Below are positions 37,060-42,894 of a DNA stretch of 42,894 nucleotides, piece after piece. The notes under the pieces are model-generated. The model saw only the letters and a program-made list of their open reading frames with translations. It did not search any database and had not been told where the DNA came from. The stretch's first letter is position 1; every line of letters begins with the position of its first letter. Position numbers and translations under genes: made by a program. Source of the stretch: Clostridiales bacterium. Its GTDB lineage: Bacteria; Bacillota; Clostridia; Christensenellales; CAG-314. The stretch spans positions 1-42,894 of the forward strand of contig JAFLVL010000005.1 in assembly GCA_022508325.1 (NCBI GenBank), given 5' to 3'.

Positions 37060-37113
37060 AAAAACGAAATGGGTTAAGATTTTTAAAAATTGTCTCAACC
37101 CATTTGCATTTTT
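37060..37113 (-). terminator. (bidirectional) terminator after GH2 gene
   Basis: AAATGGGTT..AACCCATTT with T-rich runs on both strands. Confidence 0.7.
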
Positions 37114-37147
37114 TGTTGTGAGTGACCGAGGCTCAACCACCGCGCGG

Positions 37148-39442
37148 TTACACTACTTCGAATTCAATTGTTTGGTCGTCTATTTGCAAGTAGCCTTTGC
37201 CGAGCACGCCTTTGGTCTTGACGTAAGTTCCGAATCTGCCGCCGTGCAACGCAATATTGTCCGGACCTATCAGCTCGATTGCGCCACTTGCGGCGAGCTT
37301 TACCGCGCGGGAGACGTAAGGGCAAACGTTGCCGTTCTGGTCTATGGCAACGATATTCACTGCCGCCACGTCGTACGTATTGGTTTCGTGCAGTTTCAGA
37401 CTGGACGCCTTCACGTAAAGGATATACGATGACATACTGCCGATAATTTTCGTGGCGAAGAGTTTGCCGTCCTTGAACGCTTCTATTCTCAACTCGTTGG
37501 CGGCACTGCCCCAGCTCCCTGCGTATTTGTTATAGAGCTGAAAGAGTCTGTCCAAAGTCAGTCTCTCGTTCACCATCACGCGAGCAATGGCTAGCTTTGT
37601 TCTGAGAGGCGCGGCATTAATTCCGCATTTGGCAATTATGGCAAGACAGCGTTTGAGTGTACGGGCGTTTTTCGGTTTGATTCCGTCATCGGTAGTCAAC
37701 CTTTCGCCAATCATGTCGTCAAGCAAAATCGGTGCGTTGGGTAGGTGCTTGAAGGGGGAGTCCGCGTGCGTGTAATCACGAATAAATACGCCGCCCTTGT
37801 AGACCTTAATTACGTCGGCGTTGGTCATTACGTACATGTCTCCCAATACGCCCTCGGGGTAGTCGCCGATGTCGCCGAGGAAGCAAACGTCGAGATAGGG
37901 ATTGCTGCCGAGCGAACTGAACACGCCGCTAGCCCACTTGGGGTTGCGGAACATATCCATTACGCCGTGATAGCATACTCTGTCGCCACTGCCGAAATCC
38001 TTGTGCGTGTTGTAGTCGAACATACACCATCCGAATGCGCCCGCCGTATCGCTTGCGGCAAATACTCCGTCAAGCATTCGAGCGTATCTTAGAACGTGCT
38101 CGCGTTGGTGGGGAGCGTCGTCGAAGGACTTGGTCGGGAACATGTGTCCGTTGTATTCGGTGACGAGATACGGCGCGTCTTTCTTACAGATGAGCTTGCG
38201 CTTGGTTGCGCCGTTGCGGTTGAAATCATTGAAAGTATACACGTCCTCCAAAAGGTGGGAGTGCCTGATATAGCGCACGCCACCCGTCTGGCGGGTTGAG
38301 TCAAGGCGGTGAGCAATAGCGTTGGTCTGCTCGTAGAGAGAATCGCAATCCATAGATTCGTTGATTCTGACGCCCCATAGTATGATAGATGGGTGATTGC
38401 GGTATTGCTCTATCATCTCCACGACGTTGTTTTTGGCAATTTCCTGCCAAGCGGCGTCACCTATATGCTGCCAACCGGGGATTTCGGTGAAAACAAGCAG
38501 CCCGAGCCTGTCGCACTCGTCGATGAAGTAATGCGATTGCGGATAATGCGAGGTTCTGACGGCATTGACGCACAGTTCATTCTTCAAAATGCGCGCGTCG
38601 CGGCGTTGCATACTCTCGGGCATGGCATAACCGACGTAAGGGAAGCATTGATGGCGGTTGAGACCGACGATTTTGAACTTCTCGCCGTTGAGATAAAAGC
38701 CGTCGCGTCGGAACTCTGCACTTCTGACGCCAAAGGTCGTTTCGTAGACGTCCGAGGCGACCGTCAAGCGCAATTTGTACAGCTTGGGACTGTCAACGCT
38801 CCACAGACTTAGGCTCTTGTCAATTGACAGCTGCGCATTCTGCCCCACGGTATAGACGGAAGAGAACAGCGTCTCGTCGCCGTCCAAAATTTCCGCTTTT
38901 AACGTTACGTTTTCCACAAAATTGCCCAATTTGACGTCAACAATTATGGGTTTTCTCGGAAAAGCCTGCACGAAAGCGTTAGCAACGTATGCGCCCTGTT
39001 TTTCTTCGAGATAAACGTCGCGATATATTCCGCCGTAGGTCTGGTAGTCCATGACAAAGCCAAATGGCGGCTGATTGAGAGAATCGCGGCTATCGACCTT
39101 GACGGCAATCAGATTGTCGCCGAGGGTGACGTTTGGAGTAATGTCGACGGTGAACGCCGTGTAGCCGCAGGCATGAGTAGCCACACTTACGCCGTTGACA
39201 AATACCTCTGCAAAGTGCCCCACCGCGTCAAAGGTCAAAAGATACGTTTTGCCCTTCGTATTGTCTAAATGCAAAATGCGACTGTAACCGCTGACAAACT
39301 GGTATATTGATTCGTCATAATAGTTGAATGGCGTCGTAGCAACGCTATGCGGCAGGCGAACGCTTTCACCTTTCGCGCCTTGCAATATCTGCTCCGACCA
39401 ATTTTGGAAAAATTGCCAGCCTTCGTTCAAATATGTTTTCAC
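37148..39442 (-). CDS. glycoside hydrolase family 2 (beta-galactosidase/glucuronidase-like)
   Basis: Jelly-roll and TIM barrel; IILWGVRINESMD acid/base region, YLVTEYNGHM nucleophile. GTG start at 39442 with SD GAGGTGAGG. Confidence 0.9.
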   Translation of the reverse strand: MKTYLNEGWQFFQNWSEQILQGAKGESVRLPHSVATTPFNYYDESIYQFVSGYSRILHLDNTKGKTYLLTFDAVGHFAEVFVNGVSVATHACGYTAFTVDITPNVTLGDNLIAVKVDSRDSLNQPPFGFVMDYQTYGGIYRDVYLEEKQGAYVANAFVQAFPRKPIIVDVKLGNFVENVTLKAEILDGDETLFSSVYTVGQNAQLSIDKSLSLWSVDSPKLYKLRLTVASDVYETTFGVRSAEFRRDGFYLNGEKFKIVGLNRHQCFPYVGYAMPESMQRRDARILKNELCVNAVRTSHYPQSHYFIDECDRLGLLVFTEIPGWQHIGDAAWQEIAKNNVVEMIEQYRNHPSIILWGVRINESMDCDSLYEQTNAIAHRLDSTRQTGGVRYIRHSHLLEDVYTFNDFNRNGATKRKLICKKDAPYLVTEYNGHMFPTKSFDDAPHQREHVLRYARMLDGVFAASDTAGAFGWCMFDYNTHKDFGSGDRVCYHGVMDMFRNPKWASGVFSSLGSNPYLDVCFLGDIGDYPEGVLGDMYVMTNADVIKVYKGGVFIRDYTHADSPFKHLPNAPILLDDMIGERLTTDDGIKPKNARTLKRCLAIIAKCGINAAPLRTKLAIARVMVNERLTLDRLFQLYNKYAGSWGSAANELRIEAFKDGKLFATKIIGSMSSYILYVKASSLKLHETNTYDVAAVNIVAIDQNGNVCPYVSRAVKLAASGAIELIGPDNIALHGGRFGTYVKTKGVLGKGYLQIDDQTIEFEVV

Positions 39443-39475
39443 AACGTACCTCACCTCGGTATATTTGATATAGAA

Positions 39476-39504
39476 AGTATATATTTTATGACAAATAATG
39501 TCAA
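39476..39504 (-). promoter_or_regulatory. GH2 promoter with palindrome over the -35
   Basis: TTGACA (39499-39504) - 17 nt - TATACT (39476-39481); palindrome TGACAAATAATGTCA at 39489-39503. Confidence 0.65.
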
Positions 39505-39505
39505 A

Positions 39506-39535
39506 TAAAAAACAGATTGACAAATGCCAATCTGT
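39506..39535 (-). terminator. terminator after 39558 gene
   Basis: Minus strand ACAGATTG-gcatttgt-CAATCTGT-TTTTT. Confidence 0.85.
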
Positions 39536-39557
39536 AGAATATTTGTTGTATGAATGC

Positions 39558-40127
39558 TTATTTGCGTACGCGATGCATCATATCAAGCCAAGGTCTGACG
39601 AGATATTGCTCGGTAACCGCGGAAGCAATCTTAACTTCACTCTCGTCGTGGCTGCCGTCAATGCGCGTGAATGCGCCTGCAATCAGTCCGAGGTATTTGA
39701 GCAATTCTGCCAAAATATCATAATCGGGATATGCCGCGTCTACGATTGCAAACATAGAAGCGAAGTCTTGCATGTGCTCTTGCGCCATTTTTCTGAGATT
39801 GCCGATGGTGTTCTTGATGTCGTTGAAGCTTCTGTTGTTGGCAAACCACTGCCAATTCATTCCTCTGGGAACGTTGTCGAAGAGGTTGATTACGTCGAAA
39901 GTGTCGGTGATTTTGTCGATGAATTCGCCTTCGATTGGCAAGAATTTGCCATCTGCGAGAGCAACTTCAAGCAATGTATATTGAACGATTATATCCAGCT
40001 TGAGATATCCCGCCTTGGGGTTAAAGTCCGAACGAACCTGACCAACCACGTCGTTCATTTTTGCAACAAGCTGACGAGCCTTCTGATAATTTTCCGTTGC
40101 TACGTTAAAAAGTTCTTGCGCTGCCAT
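39558..40127 (-). CDS. conserved-looking soluble helical protein, unknown
   Basis: MAAQELFNVATENYQKARQLV... SD AAGGAG upstream; start set at 40127. Confidence 0.65.
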   Translation of the reverse strand: MAAQELFNVATENYQKARQLVAKMNDVVGQVRSDFNPKAGYLKLDIIVQYTLLEVALADGKFLPIEGEFIDKITDTFDVINLFDNVPRGMNWQWFANNRSFNDIKNTIGNLRKMAQEHMQDFASMFAIVDAAYPDYDILAELLKYLGLIAGAFTRIDGSHDESEVKIASAVTEQYLVRPWLDMMHRVRK

Positions 40128-40241
40128 AATATACAACTCCTTTTGTAGTATTACAATTATCATAACAATTTAATATAGAGTTGTCAATATTAAACGTTGT
40201 ATTTTCAGTCTGAATTTTCGCCATTTTATTCCAAAATACGC

Positions 40242-40265
40242 AAAAAAGGACGCCGAAGCGTCCTT
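40242..40265 (-). terminator. terminator after 40272 gene
   Basis: Minus strand AAGGACGC-ttcg-GCGTCCTTTTTT. Confidence 0.9.
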
Positions 40266-40271
40266 ACCTCT

Positions 40272-40898
40272 CTACTTGGTGGAAACGTATGCGTTCAACG
40301 CTTGATTTAACGCGTTGATACACGTTTCGATGCTCTTCTCGTCCACTATGCCGCTAAGCAGCTTGGCAAGACGAGCACGTTTGGCGTCAACGTTGTCCTC
40401 CGACTTGTAAATATCCACCGCATTCGCCGAAATCAGTTTCACCTCGGCAATAAAGTCCTTTAAAGTGAGGGTTTTGTCCAGCATTTGCTGACGCGCGTTG
40501 CCGAAATACAGCAACTGGGTGTAAAAAACGCCAAAAACGTCGTTCTTCATAAGGCTTGCCAGGCTCTGCCCCGAAAGCGAAGAGACGAATTTGAAGATCA
40601 CCGAAGCCATTGCGCCAATCGACACACAATTTACAAGTACGTAGAGTACCGCAGAAAAGGCGAAAGTCGACTTCTTGACCAAAAATGCGTCCAAAGTGGC
40701 AAAGCCCAACGCAAAAATGAAGGGCAACACCACTGCAAAATCAAATTTGTGTAAAATATCCACTTTGACCTTGCTGACAAAAAGCTTCTTGACAAACTGA
40801 GTAAGTAGACAGGTTGCTACCGCGTACATAACAAAGTACGCGCCGTCGCTATTTGAGATAAACCTCACAAGCGAACTGATAAAAGTTGTAAAATCCAT
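40272..40898 (-). CDS. membrane protein, unknown
   Basis: 208 aa, four hydrophobic segments; SD GGAG. Confidence 0.65.
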   Translation of the reverse strand: MDFTTFISSLVRFISNSDGAYFVMYAVATCLLTQFVKKLFVSKVKVDILHKFDFAVVLPFIFALGFATLDAFLVKKSTFAFSAVLYVLVNCVSIGAMASVIFKFVSSLSGQSLASLMKNDVFGVFYTQLLYFGNARQQMLDKTLTLKDFIAEVKLISANAVDIYKSEDNVDAKRARLAKLLSGIVDEKSIETCINALNQALNAYVSTK

Positions 40899-41081
40899 AA
40901 AACGTATTTCTCCTTTTTATTGATTGAGAAATACAGTCCCCAAGATTTCCCGCGTAGGGCTTGCCACTGTCCCCACAAATGGCAAAACTCTACCGTAATA
41001 ATTGTATCACGATAGAGTTAGAGATTGCAAATTTATGTGTCAACTATTTTTCCGACCACACGCCCGAGGTTTCTTGTTTTA

Positions 41082-41861
41082 TTATATAGTTTCCTTATAT
41101 ATGGTATTTTTCGGGACGTTGCGGTCGCGGGCGACAGCTTTTATCGCGTCGGACTTGGTCATGCCGCCTTTTATATAATAGTCGAGGTGCTCGGTAACGG
41201 TCAGCTCACAAAGCGGATTTGTCGCCGCCCCTGCATTCACAACCAACACAAATTCGCCTTTGTCGTCCTCGATAATGTCAGACAAGTGGCAAAAAGTCGC
41301 CTTTTCGTGCGTCTTGGTCAGCTCCTTGACAAGGCAACACTCGCGGTCGCCCAGTCGCTCATGGAGATAGCTCATATTTTCCTTAATATCGTGTACTGAA
41401 ACGTAAAAGATTGCAACTCCCACCGCTCCGTCGAGTAGCTTGTCGCGCTCGCTACGCTTCTCGGGCAAAAATCCGTAGTAGGTAAAAGGCGGCTTGTAGC
41501 CCGAAATAACGAAAGCATTGACGAAAGCGCTTGCGCCGCTGACAACCGTATACGTATAGCCCTTTTCCTTCAAAGCGTTGACCAAAATGTTGCCCGGATC
41601 GTTGATTGATGGCATACCGGCGTCGGAAATGACAGCGACGTCGCGTCCCTGCTCGCAAAATGACAGCACGAAATCGAGACTCTTCTTCTCGTTAAACTTG
41701 TGATAGCTATACAGCGGCTTGGATATGCCATAATGGTTGAGCAAAATCTGCGAATGGCGCGTGTCCTCGCAAAAAATAGCGTCGACGCTTTTGAGCGTCT
41801 CCACAGCGCGAAAGGTAATCTCGCTTAAATTACCTATTGGGGTTGCAACAAAGTATACCAT
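41082..41861 (-). CDS. rsmI: 16S rRNA 2'-O-ribose C1402 methyltransferase
   Basis: VYFVATPIGNLSEITFRAVETLKSVDAIFCEDTRHSQILLNHYGI...VISDAGMPSINDPG. Confidence 0.96.
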   Translation of the reverse strand: MVYFVATPIGNLSEITFRAVETLKSVDAIFCEDTRHSQILLNHYGISKPLYSYHKFNEKKSLDFVLSFCEQGRDVAVISDAGMPSINDPGNILVNALKEKGYTYTVVSGASAFVNAFVISGYKPPFTYYGFLPEKRSERDKLLDGAVGVAIFYVSVHDIKENMSYLHERLGDRECCLVKELTKTHEKATFCHLSDIIEDDKGEFVLVVNAGAATNPLCELTVTEHLDYYIKGGMTKSDAIKAVARDRNVPKNTIYKETI

Positions 41862-41862
41862 T

Positions 41863-42597
41863 TTATTTCTCCGTTCCGTACCAGGCTTTTGCCTCGGGGG
41901 TGTAGTTGCCGTGTTCGTCGGTGACGTACATGGGCGCGTGCAGCCTGCAATCGGGCTCTCCCGCCTTGACACCGCGTATCAGCACTAGATTGGGCGGCGT
42001 ATTGGGACGCGGACACACAGGAAGAATTTCCTTGACGGCGACATTGTGCCGACTGCACAATGTCACAATTTCAGCAAGTCTTTCCGACTGGTGCACGAGA
42101 TATAGACTGCCGCGATTGTTGAGTACTTGACTTGCGCTTCTTATAATGTCTTCGAGCGTCGCCTTTATTTCGTGGCGGCAAATGGCGAGGTTGATTTTTT
42201 CTTGCATTTCGCCGCTGCCCACCTTACGGTAAGGCGGATTGCACACTACTACGTCTGCGCAACTTGCGTGCAAATGAGCATTTTTCAAATCGTCACACAT
42301 CACATCAAGAACGTCCTGTAAACCGTTAAGTCGAACACTGCGTTGCATCATTTCGCAGAGTTGTGGCTGAATCTCGATGGCGACGATACGCTTGGGGCGC
42401 TTTTTCTTGGCTAAAAGTAGGCTTATTACGCCACTGCCCGCGCCAAATTCAACGCATAGCTTGCCCTGCATATTTTTGCAAAAGTTGGCAAGCAACACCG
42501 CGTCGGTTGTAAAGCGGTATTCGTCGCTCGACTGAATCAACTGCAAACCGTCGCATTGCAAGTCTTCAATTTTCTCGTTGGGTTTGAGTTCTACCAT
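41863..42597 (-). CDS. tRNA1(Val) (adenine-N6)-methyltransferase-like (TrmN6 family)
   Basis: VEFGAGSGVISLLLAKK, VVCNPPYRKVGSGEM. Confidence 0.92.
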   Translation of the reverse strand: MVELKPNEKIEDLQCDGLQLIQSSDEYRFTTDAVLLANFCKNMQGKLCVEFGAGSGVISLLLAKKKRPKRIVAIEIQPQLCEMMQRSVRLNGLQDVLDVMCDDLKNAHLHASCADVVVCNPPYRKVGSGEMQEKINLAICRHEIKATLEDIIRSASQVLNNRGSLYLVHQSERLAEIVTLCSRHNVAVKEILPVCPRPNTPPNLVLIRGVKAGEPDCRLHAPMYVTDEHGNYTPEAKAWYGTEK

Positions 42598-42715
42598 AAG
42601 ATAATTCTACAATAAAAACATCAATAAGTAAATAAAAAAGGCAAAACTATTGGACATATTTGAGCGAGAGGGGGGGTGCAGAGGGAAACATGCGACTTCT
42701 CCCCCTGCGGTCAAA

Positions 42716-42742
42716 ATAAAAAAAGGATGCAGTAGCATCCTT
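42716..42742 (-). terminator. terminator after ferredoxin
   Basis: Minus strand AAGGATGC-tact-GCATCCTT-TTTTT. Confidence 0.88.
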
Positions 42743-42790
42743 CCTTGTTAGTCCGACCGCGTGCTTGTCACGCGCGTTTGGTCGGAAAGT

Positions 42791-42894
42791 TTACGCTTCC
42801 TCAATAGCGCCAACAGGGCATTGCGCTGCGCAAGCGCCACAATCTACGCAGAGATCAGCCGCAATTTCAAATTTGCCGTCGCCTTCGCTGATAG
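42791..42894 (-). CDS. 2[4Fe-4S]-type ferredoxin, C-terminal part (runs off right edge)
   Basis: ...SEGDGKFEIAADLCVDCGACAAQCPVGAIEEA*. Confidence 0.95.
   Translation of the reverse strand, partial: ISEGDGKFEIAADLCVDCGACAAQCPVGAIEEA

Noticed and set aside
39498-40148. 216-aa plus-strand ORF
   Set aside because: Antisense to the 39558-40127 gene, which has an SD and a terminator; the plus ORF lacks both.
42661-42715. G-rich GAGGGGGGGTGCAGAGGG as a G-quadruplex
   Set aside because: Not four separated G-tracts; more likely a weak hairpin with CTCCCCCT.
1-42894. CRISPR array, transposase or prophage genes
   Set aside because: No regularly spaced repeats, transposase motifs or phage structural genes seen.

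Overview
The window is a 42.9 kb stretch of a low-to-moderate GC Firmicutes/Clostridia-like chromosome. No ORF hit or database was available; all product names come from my reading of the translated proteins. Most genes lie on the minus strand and are housekeeping: an EF-G-like GTPase edge, rpsT with a long basic tail, tRNA-Thr(CGT), two ABC exporter operons, smpB, rnr, secG, gpmI-tpiA-pgk, ispDF, an S4 protein, recR, ybaB, dnaX, sigH, rlmB, mrnC, an OGG-type glycosylase, rplU-prp-rpmA, degV, znuABC, a GH2 glycosidase, rsmI, a TrmN6-like methyltransferase and a ferredoxin edge. There is no CRISPR array, transposase or prophage. The signals the gene list does not explain are: (1) a dispersed intergenic hairpin family, 4 loci, with a conserved tandem G.A mismatch, compensatory stem changes, one nested copy, and two same-orientation copies flanking a two-gene cassette of unknown function (31807-32819); (2) a short ATGGGGTsGAAAAA repeat, found just after stop codons and, as in-frame 21-bp tandem pairs, inside two unrelated genes; (3) a glutamate-racemase-fold protein lacking both catalytic cysteines; (4) a gene like SLOG/DUF1273 proteins split by one in-frame TAA, whose promoter spacer is exactly a 17-bp palindrome; (5) an internally deleted NptA/PhoU gene; (6) a structured 200-nt leader before dnaX; (7) a Cys/His-rich small protein next to znuABC.
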